Assembly: GCA_035906575.1 (NCBI GenBank)
Contig: JAMIEW010000031.1
Coordinates: 1 to 53,751 of the forward strand
Direction: 5' to 3'
Length of the DNA: 53,751 nucleotides
Source of the DNA: HK-STAS-PATE-2 sp035906575
GTDB taxonomy: Bacteria > Patescibacteriota > Patescibacteriia > 2-12-FULL-60-25
Below are positions 1 to 9,160 of the stretch, piece after piece; the first letter of the stretch is position 1, and every line of letters starts with the position of its first letter. The translations under genes were made by a program, and so were the position numbers. A model generated the notes under the pieces. It was given only the letters and a program-made list of their open reading frames with translations, was not told where the DNA came from and searched no databases.

Positions 1-653
1 GATGGGAGTTTTGGTAATTTAGCAATAGACGTATCAGCAAAACAAAGTTCAGTAAGGCCTTCAGGAAGTTCTGGAAGGACGCGGAGGCCACGACTATAAG
101 AACACTCGAGTTTTTGGAGTCCGGTTGGGAGTTTTGGGAGGGAGTCGAGTGAACGGTTGTAAGAGCAGTCAAGTATTTGGAGCCCCTCAGGGAGTTCTGG
201 GAGAGATTTTAATAGGGGGTTATTCGAGCAGTGAAGCTCTCGTAACCCAGCGGGTAACCTAGGTAAAGGATCGAAGATCTCATTTTCTTTGCAAATAAGG
301 ACTTCAAGACTTGAAGGTAGTTCAGGCAGGTTTCTGATCTTTGAGCTATATGAACAGTAAAAATGTGTTAGTTCACCGCGAGGGTTAATAACATTATCAT
401 CCTTTTCTAAGAGAATTTCGATATCTTCATCCTCTAGCCAAGTCGTCAGTGCTTTGAAAAAACGTTGCGTCTCATTATTCATTTTAACACCGAAGAGTTC
501 TGTGATGCCGTATTGGGTATCAAGCGAGCTCAACTCGGTATCTGAAGCTACTACCGTTTTTTGTTTAGGCCTCTCACGTGAGAACATCGATTTTGACGGC
601 GGAGTCTTTTCGTTGTTAATGGCAAACGGATTTAAAAGAAATTTTTCAGACAT
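1..653 (-). CDS. Leucine-rich repeat protein, C-terminally cut by window edge
   Basis: The gene starts at 653 and runs off the left edge, so 217 codons are visible and the C-terminus is missing. It opens with MSEKFLLNPFA and continues to a PPSKSMFSRERPK stretch, the N-terminal signature shared by all ten LRR paralogs of this window. A helical segment with ITELFGVKMNNET follows, then five or six repeats of the LPELPxGLxxLxC type, some 24 rather than 20 residues long. It begins 4 nt after the stop of the VWA gene, so the two are very likely co-transcribed. No signal peptide is visible. The repeats point to protein binding; the partner is unknown. Family assignment is secure, function is not. 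Confidence 0.85.
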   Translation of the reverse strand, partial: MSEKFLLNPFAINNEKTPPSKSMFSRERPKQKTVVASDTELSSLDTQYGITELFGVKMNNETQRFFKALTTWLEDEDIEILLEKDDNVINPRGELTHFYCSYSSKIRNLPELPSSLEVLICKENEIFDPLPRLPAGLRELHCSNNPLLKSLPELPEGLQILDCSYNRSLDSLPKLPTGLQKLECSYSRGLRVLPELPEGLTELCFADTSIAKLPKLP

Positions 654-657
654 AGGG

Positions 658-2430
658 CTAGGCAGCGATAAAATCGATCAAGGATTTCGCTAAATGCGCG
701 GGGAGCTGTTTTAAATCGAGATTACCTGTGCCATTTGGAGAGTACGTTGTGTCAACGCTACCTGTCCCCTGGCCAAGGCCCACGCCAAGGATTTTGACAT
801 TCGGCGCTTTATTACATGCACGATAAATCTGAGCAATTTTGCCTGCAATGTCTTTATCAGACTCTCCGTCCGTTAAGACAATGATAAGTTTTTTTAGTTC
901 ACCTGCGCTAATGATGTCGCTCTTGTCTCTAACGTCATGTAAGATTGCATCAAGAGTATCGATCTCATTATTACCACCACCGGTTAGTGAAGAAAGTCTT
1001 TTTGATAATGAAACGCGGCTCTTATAATCGAGCGTCTCGTTGAATTCTTTTAAAACAGTATCTTTGTCTGAGAACTCACGTACCTGGGTTTTTAAATCCA
1101 TAGAGATCTTTTCTCCCTGTTGATTTAATTCATTCGCTTCGTCTTGAAATTGCACGATTGCCTCTAGAAGCATGACGGTAGCTCGTTGTTGTGCTTTTAG
1201 TTTGCCGGGATCTTGCATACTGCCAGATCCATCAATGACGATAGTGAGCTCAAAATCGGTAAAGATGGGCTTTTCGATAAGCGTGCTAATCTTTTTTTCA
1301 AATACAGGCGCTTGGTCAAGCTCCCCTGCCCTGGCTCTGATATAAGCCTCATTCAATCGAGCAGGAATAAGGTCACCATCGGTGCGAATTTGTTTTGTGC
1401 GTACTTCTGTTATACGTTTGCTAATAAATTGCTTGAATAGCTCCACCGTCTCTTGTACTTGCGGCTCAATAGAGCGATAAAGTTTGTCATAAGAATCTTT
1501 TTCTTCTTTTGTGACGCCTAAAAGTTTTTCATACGTCGCATTTTTCTTGCCGGCGATACTTTCGTTAATCTTCTCGATGGCATCGAGTAAATCATCGTGA
1601 TCAATTTGATCGAGAGATCCTGGTACGGCATCGCCTTCGCCGGGCTCGCCGTCTTGACCATCCGGGCTCTTCTCTGGCGGTACGTAGGTATAAAGCTCTT
1701 TAAAAACAGGTTCAATCTCTGAACGTAAAATAGCGTACCTTGTTGCCGGATTAAAATAGGCGGCGTTTTTATTTAGATCAAATCGCGATGCGGCTTCTAA
1801 GGTCGTTTTGAGCCTATCCAAATGCTCGCGAACCTTTGGGCTTACATCACACAGTTCATCAGGAGCCATTAATTCACGAATAATCGCATTCATGAATTGC
1901 ACATGCTCAGGTTCATCGATGTAGTCTTTAACGGCAAAAAGCTTTTTATAAATACCCGCTAAATAGTCAGGAGTACAAGCCGCCCAACGGCCTTGTACCG
2001 AGCGATTAACGGTTACGTCATCGAGGATATTATAAAAACGAAACAAGTCCATGGCATATTTTTTTTCTTCAGGGGTTTTCGCTTCGACGCGATACTTTTT
2101 TAATCGGCCAAAGTGTTTTTTGTAGGTATCAACGTCTTGCATCATGTCGCGAAAATGCTCCGCTTCATGAAAAGCACCAAATACTTTACCTGATTCGCCA
2201 AGGTTAAGCTTATTGGTAAAATCTGGGTCGAGATTGACGACAAGGGTTTCAAGATTGATATAAAAACCTCCGGGTTTGAAAGAGAACCGAATATCAGGAT
2301 TGTTAAAATAGAGCTCGATGGTTTTTTCGAGTTTTGCATACGACTCTCCGTTGTCAGGCCGCTTTTCTGCCGTTTCTTGCGAAGGCGCCTCACTGCTATC
2401 GGCCGTTCGGATCGTTTCAAAGCCTGACAT
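658..2430 (-). CDS. VWA-domain (MIDAS) protein, partner of the adjacent AAA+ ATPase
   Basis: A 590-residue protein with a C-terminal von Willebrand A domain from about residue 390. The metal-ion-dependent adhesion site is complete: DGSGSM near residue 399, a TGGGNNE threonine region, and LTDGESD. The N-terminal 380 residues are mostly helical and contain GAFHEAEHFRDMM, a region resembling those of CobT-type VWA proteins. It lies 8 nt downstream of a MoxR-like AAA+ ATPase. MoxR/VWA pairs are known to act together as chaperone-like remodelling machines on a third protein. Here the flanking genes on both sides are LRR proteins, which are the obvious candidate clients or sensors; that link is inference. 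A role in cobalt chelation is unlikely because no cobalamin gene is near. Confidence 0.85.
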   Translation of the reverse strand: MSGFETIRTADSSEAPSQETAEKRPDNGESYAKLEKTIELYFNNPDIRFSFKPGGFYINLETLVVNLDPDFTNKLNLGESGKVFGAFHEAEHFRDMMQDVDTYKKHFGRLKKYRVEAKTPEEKKYAMDLFRFYNILDDVTVNRSVQGRWAACTPDYLAGIYKKLFAVKDYIDEPEHVQFMNAIIRELMAPDELCDVSPKVREHLDRLKTTLEAASRFDLNKNAAYFNPATRYAILRSEIEPVFKELYTYVPPEKSPDGQDGEPGEGDAVPGSLDQIDHDDLLDAIEKINESIAGKKNATYEKLLGVTKEEKDSYDKLYRSIEPQVQETVELFKQFISKRITEVRTKQIRTDGDLIPARLNEAYIRARAGELDQAPVFEKKISTLIEKPIFTDFELTIVIDGSGSMQDPGKLKAQQRATVMLLEAIVQFQDEANELNQQGEKISMDLKTQVREFSDKDTVLKEFNETLDYKSRVSLSKRLSSLTGGGNNEIDTLDAILHDVRDKSDIISAGELKKLIIVLTDGESDKDIAGKIAQIYRACNKAPNVKILGVGLGQGTGSVDTTYSPNGTGNLDLKQLPAHLAKSLIDFIAA

Positions 2431-2438
2431 AGATCTTA

Positions 2439-4442
2439 CTAGAAATACTTATTACTCAGGGTGAGTCGTCCTGCTTGGTCCGCTTGATTGATGGCTTTTT
2501 GATAAGGATCTGCATCCCCACCTTCATTTGCGAGGGCGCGGATGATGTCTAAGAAATCCTTATCAACATCAAGATTGTATTGCTGGTAAAAATCTTCGGC
2601 GCTCCAACCCTGAAAGAATCCAGAGCGTAGCAAGATCTCGAGAATCGCCTTCTTGTCTGCTTTATTTGGGATCATGAGTGTGCCGACGCCGACAGAATAG
2701 TCAAAGTCTTCTGCCGTCATGGTACTGGACTGAAAGTCTTTCAAAACCTTCATCAACGAACGAATCGTTATCGGTGATTCGGCGATGCTCGTCGTTTTAT
2801 TGACGTTTTCTGTTTTTGCCGCCGCCAATGAAGCGGTTTTGTATTTGCCAAGAAAGATATCCTGCGTTTCATTCATGGCAACGACAAGGCGTATAAGCTT
2901 CGGGTAGAGCTCTTCGATATTGACGCCTGTTTTCATCTTTTTATCTTTTGCGTCAAAGAAATTCGCCAAAAGTACGTCGAAAGCGTCGCGCTTTGTGAGA
3001 TATTGGTGCTCGATGGTCGTGAAGCGGCTGGTAAAGGCTGGGTCGAGCTTTTGTCTCTCATATTTGTCCGATTTGATATTGCCGGTGGCGACAACAAGAA
3101 ACCCCGGAGCGATCTCGATTTCCTCTTCGCCATTCTCTTGGATAATAACCTTGTCCCCCACTTTTCGCGTAAGGATGTCATTAATACGGGCTAAAACTTC
3201 TTGCGGGATCTGGTCGATTTCATCCACGATAAGGGGCTTCCCTTCTTTAAGAGCGCGTACAAGAACACCCGGTGAAAACTTCGTTTTTGTTTCACCGCCT
3301 GGATAGGCTTGCAATGCCATTTGAATGAAATCAATGGTCCCTTCTTTTACCTGATGGTCGGGATGAATGAGGCCATCTGCCACCATTTTGCGGTATTCTT
3401 TGGTAAAATTCTCGATCTTTTCTTCGGCGGTTTGCTCTACGGTTGTGATCTTGAGCTTGCCTACCAAGTCATAGACGCTGGATTCTTTTGAGCCAGAGAA
3501 AATATAGTAATTTTCATTACCTTCTTTGCCTATTTCACGTGACGCAGCCGGTCGGCTTTTTTCTGAGTCTGTGCGTTTTTCTTTTGCAAGCTGATTAGCG
3601 CAGTGCCTTAATAATTCAGTTTTACCAGAACCATGCGGGCCAATGAGCAAGACGGGTTGGCCGTTTTGCATGAGCGATTTCACTTGGTCGTAGGTAGGTT
3701 CAAGATCATGTGTAACGACAAAACGGTTGGACTCTAAGCTTTGTGCCAACTCTGAAAGTCTGTCTAACTGCTCTAAATATTTGATCTCGGTTATGCCGCC
3801 CGCATCCACACCCTCTCCCTCGCTACCTAAATATTGTACGAGCTGCCCTTCAAGGTCTTTTTCTTTTTGTTCAAGAAAACGGCGTCTGTTTAATAATGTG
3901 GATTTAACTGCCTGATTTGTCACTGCTCCCGACTTTGCCGTCAGCTCGGATTTCTGGGCCTTTACGCTTTTGTGCTGGTCTTGGATAGATTGAAATTGTT
4001 TATATTCTTTCTCAATCAAGCGATAGACACCAAGATATTTTTCTAGATTTCCATACTGTGACAGTCTACGTACTTCTTCGGCGATTGAAGCCATTTCAAT
4101 GTCGTTCTCCTTCCCGAGCGCCTCTCTCCACTCATCATCGTTCGTTTCAATTTTATTCAATCCGGACATTATATCCCTCAAGGCAAGGATTCTGCTTGAG
4201 AGTGTCAAAAATTGCTGTTCAAGTTCGGTGTCTTCTGACAGTTGATGGCCAAAATCCCAAACTTCTTCTTGAGTGGGCTTATGGGTTCCGAACTCCGTCT
4301 CTTTTGTCGCGGCGCTGACAAAGGCCAAGGCCACCATACGCTCTTGTGCGCCATTGCGAACGGCTTCAATAGCGCCCTGCTTATCAAGCGTGACCTTATC
4401 GCTAGCTGGAGCTTCTTTGTTGAAAGGAGTTTGTTTTTCCAT
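2439..4442 (-). CDS. MoxR-like AAA+ ATPase (AAA_5 type)
   Basis: A 667-residue protein. The first 240 residues are charged and helical, with a probable coiled coil (EKEYKQFQSIQDQHKSVKAQ). The AAA+ core follows: Walker A GPHGSGKT near residue 265, Walker B LIVDEIDQIP near 402, sensor-1 VVATGN near 445 and an arginine-finger region DPAFTSRF near 467, so ATP hydrolysis should be intact. The C-terminal 200 residues form a lid and extension. The following VWA gene starts 8 nt after its stop, the standard MoxR/VWA arrangement. The 69-nt gap upstream is the longest in this operon and holds a TTGACA-like and a TAAACT-like box at poor spacing (22 nt), so an internal promoter is possible but weak. The expected action is ATP-driven remodelling of a partner protein. 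Confidence 0.88.
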   Translation of the reverse strand: MEKQTPFNKEAPASDKVTLDKQGAIEAVRNGAQERMVALAFVSAATKETEFGTHKPTQEEVWDFGHQLSEDTELEQQFLTLSSRILALRDIMSGLNKIETNDDEWREALGKENDIEMASIAEEVRRLSQYGNLEKYLGVYRLIEKEYKQFQSIQDQHKSVKAQKSELTAKSGAVTNQAVKSTLLNRRRFLEQKEKDLEGQLVQYLGSEGEGVDAGGITEIKYLEQLDRLSELAQSLESNRFVVTHDLEPTYDQVKSLMQNGQPVLLIGPHGSGKTELLRHCANQLAKEKRTDSEKSRPAASREIGKEGNENYYIFSGSKESSVYDLVGKLKITTVEQTAEEKIENFTKEYRKMVADGLIHPDHQVKEGTIDFIQMALQAYPGGETKTKFSPGVLVRALKEGKPLIVDEIDQIPQEVLARINDILTRKVGDKVIIQENGEEEIEIAPGFLVVATGNIKSDKYERQKLDPAFTSRFTTIEHQYLTKRDAFDVLLANFFDAKDKKMKTGVNIEELYPKLIRLVVAMNETQDIFLGKYKTASLAAAKTENVNKTTSIAESPITIRSLMKVLKDFQSSTMTAEDFDYSVGVGTLMIPNKADKKAILEILLRSGFFQGWSAEDFYQQYNLDVDKDFLDIIRALANEGGDADPYQKAINQADQAGRLTLSNKYF

Positions 4443-4511
4443 AAGTGGGCGAAGTATTTCGTTGAGTCTTAGTTTATCACTTTTGTCCTCTGTCGTCTTG
4501 TCAAAGACCGT

Positions 4512-5012
4512 TTAATCATAGATCGACAAATGTGGGTTGGAGATACGAATCTCTTTTATCTGCGCTCGGTCATCTGCAAGCGGAGAACCTGTACACTCAA
4601 GAATCTTCAGGCTCTTTGGAAGCAGTGGCAGCTTGTCGATGGATGAATAGCTAACGATGAGCTCTTCAAGTCCCTCAGGAAGGTCAGGCAATGACTTAAT
4701 CGTCGAGAAGCTACAGACAAATACTTTAAGACAACCCTCTTTATCAATGATGACATCGTCTCTATCAAGTAAATGCATTACGCTCGCATCATCCCATTGT
4801 TCCACTAATGCCTCAAAAAAAGCCCGCGTTTCAGTATTCATCATTTTGCCCAAGTATTCAGAAATACCAAACTGCTGCTTGAGTTCTGCTATCTTATCTT
4901 CTGAGGCGCGAAGAGAATTAGCTTTGGGTTTTTCACGAGAAAACATCGAAGTAGGCGCTTTGATTGGACGAGGCGCGAAGGGGTTTAGTGAAGAGCCTGG
5001 ATTTTCAAACAT
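4512..5012 (-). CDS. Short LRR paralog, two LPxLP repeats
   Basis: A 166-residue member of the LRR family. The shared N-terminal signature is present but diverged (LNPFAPRPIKAPTSMFSREKPK), followed by the helical segment FGISEYLGKMMNTETRAFFEAL. Only two LPxLP repeats follow (SLPDLPEGL and KLPLLPKSL) before the common C-terminal cap (CTGSPLADDRAQ...NPHLSIYD). It is the LRR gene closest to the AAA+ gene, which starts 69 nt further on. With so few repeats it cannot form a long solenoid, which suggests that the conserved N-terminal domain and cap carry a function of their own. Confidence 0.82.
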   Translation of the reverse strand: MFENPGSSLNPFAPRPIKAPTSMFSREKPKANSLRASEDKIAELKQQFGISEYLGKMMNTETRAFFEALVEQWDDASVMHLLDRDDVIIDKEGCLKVFVCSFSTIKSLPDLPEGLEELIVSYSSIDKLPLLPKSLKILECTGSPLADDRAQIKEIRISNPHLSIYD

Positions 5013-5038
5013 AACAATATGATGACGGATGAGCTCGT

Positions 5039-5701
5039 CTAAGAGAAGATCTTTAAGCTCGGATGTTTTGCCTGTAGTTCAGCGACAAGCTCTTTGTTCT
5101 CGGCAAGCGGTGTCTTTTGACAAAAAAAATTCTCAAGGTTTTTTGGTAGTTCTGGCAAGGATTTAATGTATGTATGGGTAATATCCAAGAAAGTGAGCCC
5201 CTCTGGTAACCCAGGAAGGGTAAAAATAGGCATCTGGTTACAACTAAGATACCGCAGACGGCTGGGTAGTTTTGGGAGTGCTGTCATTGAAGGGCTACAG
5301 CCGAGTTCTTCAAGTCCTTCGGGAAGCTCAGGTAGAGAGGTGATATTTGATTGTACGCAAGAGAGGTGTTTAAGGCTTTTCGGTAGCGGTGGAAGGCTCG
5401 TGATGGGGGTATGCATCTTGCTGGGCTGTATATGTAGTCCGGTGAGCGCGCCGTTTTCGCTAAACTTATTGAACTTTATTGTGAGAAGTTTATTAACAGC
5501 AAGCTCGCCCACCTGGTCTACCAACGCTTCAAAAAAAGCTCGCGTTTCATTGTTCATATTCTTACCCAAATACTCTTGGACGTTAAATCGATCTTCAAGA
5601 ATCTCAACCGTTTCTGCAGATGCTTTTGCTTGCTTTGGTCGTTCTTTTGCGAACATTGAAACAGAAAGCGCTTTGTTTTCAACAAATGGATTAAATTTCA
5701 T
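5039..5701 (-). CDS. LRR paralog, five repeats
   Basis: The start at 5701 gives MKFNPFVENK, matching the conserved N-terminus of the paralogs; a start 15 nt further upstream would add five unconserved residues. The chosen ATG overlaps the end of the preceding gene by 11 nt. The 220-residue product has the signature (NPFVENKALSVSMFAKERPK), the helical segment VQEYLGKNMNNETRAFFEAL, five LPxLP repeats and the C-terminal cap (CQKTPLAENKELV...HPSLKIFS). Several repeats depart from the consensus (TLPGLPEGLTFLDITHT), so this copy looks older than those at 9161-10180. Confidence 0.83.
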   Translation of the reverse strand: MKFNPFVENKALSVSMFAKERPKQAKASAETVEILEDRFNVQEYLGKNMNNETRAFFEALVDQVGELAVNKLLTIKFNKFSENGALTGLHIQPSKMHTPITSLPPLPKSLKHLSCVQSNITSLPELPEGLEELGCSPSMTALPKLPSRLRYLSCNQMPIFTLPGLPEGLTFLDITHTYIKSLPELPKNLENFFCQKTPLAENKELVAELQAKHPSLKIFS

Positions 5702-6731
5702 ACTCAGGAGTATCATAAGTGATCACCAATTCAGGATTTTGACGCTTTAGCATATAGATGGCTCTGAGGTCATTCGCGAAAGGTGTGTCACGACAGTCTA
5801 ATTCCTTCAATCCGTCTGGCAATTCGGGAAGCCAGGTGATGTGGGTGCTGTCGCAAAACAGGTTCATTAATGTCGTCGGTAATTCTGGTAGTGCAGTGAT
5901 TTTGGTGTAACTACAATGAAGTGTGATTAATCCTTTCGGTAGTTTAGGTATCGCGGTGATTTGGGTGCTGCCGCAATAAAGCTCCATCAATTCATCTGGC
6001 AACTCAGGGAGCGAGGTGAGCTGAACATTGTGACAAACAAGCGCTGTCAATCCATCTGGTAACTCTGGCAATGAAGTGATTAGCGTGTGTCCGCAATCAA
6101 GTTCAGTCAATCCATCCGGTAACTCCGGAAGTGAAGTGATTTGGGTCTGGTTGCAGCTAAGTGTCTTTAGTCCCGTTGGCAGCTCTGGTAGTGAAGTGAT
6201 TTCGGTGTAGTCACAATGAAGTGATATTAGTCCCTTCGGGAGCTTTGGCAGTGAGGTGATTTGGATATTGTCGCAGTAAAGCTTTTCCAATCCAGCAGGT
6301 AACTCAACGAGGGACGTTATGCGGGTATTGTCGCAATCAAGTTCGCGCAATCCGCTTGGTAGCTCTGGAAGTGAAGTGATTTGGGTGCCGCCGCAATCAA
6401 GCGTTGAAAGTTTGTTGGGTAACTTTGGAAGCAACAGTATACCATCATCACCATTGCAATGTAGCTTTGTCAGATCTCCCGAATCACTAAAGACTGTCTC
6501 AGTGAGGGTGAGTATAGCATTCACGTTCTCCTCCCCTATCTGTTCGGCAAGTTCTTTAAAGAATACAAAAGTCTCTTTGCTCATCTCTTTGCCTAAAAAT
6601 TCATGAATCCCAAATACCTCTTCAAGATCAGCTATTAGTTCAGCCGGTGCTTGAGGTGTATTTAACGGCTCTTTCTTAGCAAACATCGACCTAGAAGGTG
6701 GTTTGTTTTCGGCAAAGGGATTGAATTTCAT
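5691..6731 (-). CDS. Long LRR paralog, eleven repeats
   Basis: The ATG at 6731 gives the conserved MKFNPFAENK start; a longer reading from a TTG at 6746 is less likely. The product is 346 residues. Its N-terminal domain (PPSRSMFAKKEP, EVFGIHEFLGKEMSKET) closely matches that of the gene at 9161-10180, so the two form a sub-pair. Eleven 20-residue repeats follow, mostly SLPELPxGLxxLxCxxTQIT, and then the cap CRDTPFANDLRAI. The underlying DNA is a regular 60-nt tandem array. The repeat is of the IpaH/YopM-like short bacterial LRR class; no E3 ligase (NEL) domain is attached. It should form a curved solenoid with an exposed cysteine and threonine ladder. Confidence 0.85.
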   Translation of the reverse strand: MKFNPFAENKPPSRSMFAKKEPLNTPQAPAELIADLEEVFGIHEFLGKEMSKETFVFFKELAEQIGEENVNAILTLTETVFSDSGDLTKLHCNGDDGILLLPKLPNKLSTLDCGGTQITSLPELPSGLRELDCDNTRITSLVELPAGLEKLYCDNIQITSLPKLPKGLISLHCDYTEITSLPELPTGLKTLSCNQTQITSLPELPDGLTELDCGHTLITSLPELPDGLTALVCHNVQLTSLPELPDELMELYCGSTQITAIPKLPKGLITLHCSYTKITALPELPTTLMNLFCDSTHITWLPELPDGLKELDCRDTPFANDLRAIYMLKRQNPELVITYDTPEYEI

Positions 6732-6742
6732 AGCGCGGGATA

Positions 6743-7369
6743 TCAAGTGACTTCAGCAAAGATCGTTAAGTTTGGACGCTGTGCCTTTAACTCTGCTTGA
6801 TACTCTAGATCTAGCGCGATGGGACTCCAAGAGCAATCGAGTACGAGAAGCGATGAGGGTAGGTTGGGTAGCCGAGAAATCTCAGTACTTCTAAGAATAA
6901 GATCTTCAAGGCCTTCAGGAAGTTCAGGAAGAGTTGTAATTAGCGTACTGCCTTCGATATTGAGTGATCTTAGTCCTTCTGGCAGCTCCGGAAGAGATTC
7001 TAGCTCCGTAGAATAGCAGTAAAGGCTTTCAAGTGTGGACGGTAATTTGGGTAGCTGGGCAATTTCCAGGTCCCCGCAACTGAAACGCGTAAGAGCACCA
7101 TCATTATCAATAATACGCATTTCCTCGTCTTCTTCACGGATAACCCTCTCTACTAACAGCTGTACCTCCTCTTCTCCACCTTGGTCTATCAGAGCCTTTA
7201 GAAATGTCCGCGTCTCATAATTCATCTTTACGCCCAAGAATTCTTTAATAGTATATCTCTCTTCAAGATCCTTCACCGCTTCTGCGGTGGCTAGTATCTG
7301 TTTCTTTTGTTCTTTCGCAAACATCGACCTAGATGGCGCTTTATTTTCTGCGAAGGGATTGAATTTCAT
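6743..7369 (-). CDS. LRR paralog, four repeats
   Basis: A 208-residue paralog starting MKFNPFAENKAPSRSMFAKE, followed by the helical segment YTIKEFLGVKMNYETRTFLKAL, an acidic stretch (REEDEEMR) and four LPxLP repeats with looser consensus (SLPELPEGLRSLNIEGS, RLPNLPSSLLVLDCSWS). The cap is CSWSPIALDLEYQAELKAQRPNL. It lies 12 nt downstream of the next LRR gene and 11 nt upstream of the following one. The lower repeat regularity suggests that it has not gone through the recent repeat turnover seen in the 9161-10180 gene. Confidence 0.83.
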   Translation of the reverse strand: MKFNPFAENKAPSRSMFAKEQKKQILATAEAVKDLEERYTIKEFLGVKMNYETRTFLKALIDQGGEEEVQLLVERVIREEDEEMRIIDNDGALTRFSCGDLEIAQLPKLPSTLESLYCYSTELESLPELPEGLRSLNIEGSTLITTLPELPEGLEDLILRSTEISRLPNLPSSLLVLDCSWSPIALDLEYQAELKAQRPNLTIFAEVT

Positions 7370-7381
7370 ACTTAGAGAGCG

Positions 7382-8044
7382 TTATGAATAGATTTTCAAT
7401 CCAGGATATTTTACCTCCAATTCAGCAATGGCTTCAGGATTATTTGAAAAAGGCGTGCCACTGCAGTCCAGCTCCTTTAATGTCGATGGTAACTCAGGAA
7501 GTGAAGATATTTGAGTGTTGCTGCAATGAAGCTCATCTAATCTACCAGGGAGTTCGGGAAGCGAGGAAATTAACGTATTACCGCAACTAAGTAGTCGCAA
7601 CCCTTTTGGAAGCTCTGGAAGCGAGGCGATTTTACTATGGCTGCAACTCAGTTCCGTTAGCCCAGCAGGAAGCTCAGGGAGTGAAGTAAGTTGAATATTG
7701 AAACCGCAATTTAACACACGCAGTTTTGAGGGTAATTCTGGTAGCGTGGTGAGTTCGCGTGTCATGCCGCAGTATAATGTGATCAAATCCCCTGAGTCAT
7801 TAATGCTTGTATTGCGACTGCTAACGACTTCTTTCGCACTATCCTCCCCCACTTGGGATGCCAACTCATTAAAAAACATTTTCGTTTCAAGGCTCATCTT
7901 TACACCTAAGTATTCTTGAACGGAGTATTTCACTTCTTGATCCTCCAGCTTCACCTCTGAATCAGTAGACGTAACTGCCGGTCGTTCTTTAGCAAACATC
8001 GACCTAGATGGTGCTTTGTTTTCAGCAAATGGATTGAAGTTCAT
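7382..8044 (-). CDS. LRR paralog, five repeats
   Basis: A 220-residue paralog with the signature NPFAENKAPSRSMFAKERP, the segment YSVQEYLGVKMSLETKMFFNEL, five repeats and the cap CSGTPFSNNPEAIAELEVKYPGL. Its last 140 or so nucleotides of coding sequence (7382 to about 7530) are nearly identical to the end of the gene at 10193-10912, far closer than the rest of either gene. This points to a recent duplication or gene conversion that exchanged the C-terminal module. The gene starts 9 nt after the stop of its upstream neighbour. Confidence 0.84.
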   Translation of the reverse strand: MNFNPFAENKAPSRSMFAKERPAVTSTDSEVKLEDQEVKYSVQEYLGVKMSLETKMFFNELASQVGEDSAKEVVSSRNTSINDSGDLITLYCGMTRELTTLPELPSKLRVLNCGFNIQLTSLPELPAGLTELSCSHSKIASLPELPKGLRLLSCGNTLISSLPELPGRLDELHCSNTQISSLPELPSTLKELDCSGTPFSNNPEAIAELEVKYPGLKIYS

Positions 8045-8053
8045 AGGGGTGGT

Positions 8054-9148
8054 TTATGTAGAAATTTTCAACCATGGACGTTCTGACCGTAGTTCTGCGA
8101 TGACTTCAGGATCTTTTGCAAAAAGCGCATCTCTACAATTGAGCTCCTTTAACCCTGCAGGCAGCTCTGGCAGTGTGGCGATCTGGGTGTCATCACAATA
8201 AAGCCCCTGTAACCCAGCAGGTAAATCAGGAAGATGGGTAATCTCGGTATGATTACAACTAAGTAAGATGAGATCAGTTGGTAGCTTTGGCAGTGAAGTG
8301 ATGCCCGTATTGCTACAATTAAGCTCAATCAGACCTAAAGGGAGTTCTGGCAGTGTGGCGATCATTCGGTTGTTCTGGCAATTGAGCTTCTCTAGCCCTA
8401 CAGGAAGTTCTGGAAGTGAAGTGAGAAATGAGGTACTGCAGTCAAAATGAGTCAGGCCAGCTGGGAGTTTTGCAGGTAAGTGAACTTCGACGCCAACCAC
8501 ACCGCAGCTAAACACGATTAATCCGTCAGGCAGTTCAGGAAAAGAGGAAATTTTAGTGTATGAACAGCTAAGTTTTTGTAGACCTGCAGGGAGTTCTGGT
8601 AGTGAAGTGATATCATTGTAGCTGCATTCGAGACTTTTTAATCCGGCAGGCAGCTCAGGGAGCGAGGTGATCATCGTGCCATTGCAACTAAGCGCTTCTA
8701 ACCCTGCTGGCAGCTCGGGAAGCACGGATATACCGTTATTGCCGCAATGTAGCTCTTTCAATGATTTCGGAAGTTGCGGAAGTGTGGTGATTTGCCCGTC
8801 GTCGCAATGAAGCACCTCTAACCTCTCAGGGAGTTCTGGAAGAGATGTGATTCGATAATTATAACTGCAGTTGAGCCTTATAAGATTTCCCAAGTCATCG
8901 AGGTGTGTGTATCTATCACTAAGTATTTTCTTCGTCTCTTCGCCCCCTATTTCAGTGGCTAATTCTTCAAAAAACGCTTGCGTTCGATAACTTAATTTCA
9001 CCCCGAATTGCTCTTTGTCAGCATGGCTCTCTTTAAGGCGGCCAACGATCTCTTGAGAGGCTTGCAGCGTCACGATTTGTCTTTGTTGTTCTTTTGCAAA
9101 CATCGACCTAGAAGGCGCTTTGTTTTCAGCAAATGGATTGAAGTTCAT
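8054..9148 (-). CDS. Longest LRR paralog, about twelve repeats
   Basis: A 364-residue paralog: NPFAENKAPSRSMFAKEQQRQ, a helical segment with the diverged HADKEQFGVKLSYRTQAFFEEL, then about twelve repeats, and the cap CRDALFAKDPEVIAEL. Two repeats carry insertions (VVGVEVHLPAKLPAGL and NNRMIATLPELPLGL), which break the strict 20-residue period near the middle. The first repeats after the N-domain (NLIRLNCSYNYRITSLPELPERLEVL, split by one insertion) resemble those of the gene at 10193-10912, so the two share their front module. It should form the longest solenoid of the cluster. Confidence 0.85.
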   Translation of the reverse strand: MNFNPFAENKAPSRSMFAKEQQRQIVTLQASQEIVGRLKESHADKEQFGVKLSYRTQAFFEELATEIGGEETKKILSDRYTHLDDLGNLIRLNCSYNYRITSLPELPERLEVLHCDDGQITTLPQLPKSLKELHCGNNGISVLPELPAGLEALSCNGTMITSLPELPAGLKSLECSYNDITSLPELPAGLQKLSCSYTKISSFPELPDGLIVFSCGVVGVEVHLPAKLPAGLTHFDCSTSFLTSLPELPVGLEKLNCQNNRMIATLPELPLGLIELNCSNTGITSLPKLPTDLILLSCNHTEITHLPDLPAGLQGLYCDDTQIATLPELPAGLKELNCRDALFAKDPEVIAELRSERPWLKIST

Positions 9149-9160
9149 AGCTAGAAAAGA

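Noticed and set aside
658..4442. Cobaltochelatase CobS/CobT
   Set aside because: The domains are alike, but no cobalamin genes are near and the neighbours are LRR genes.
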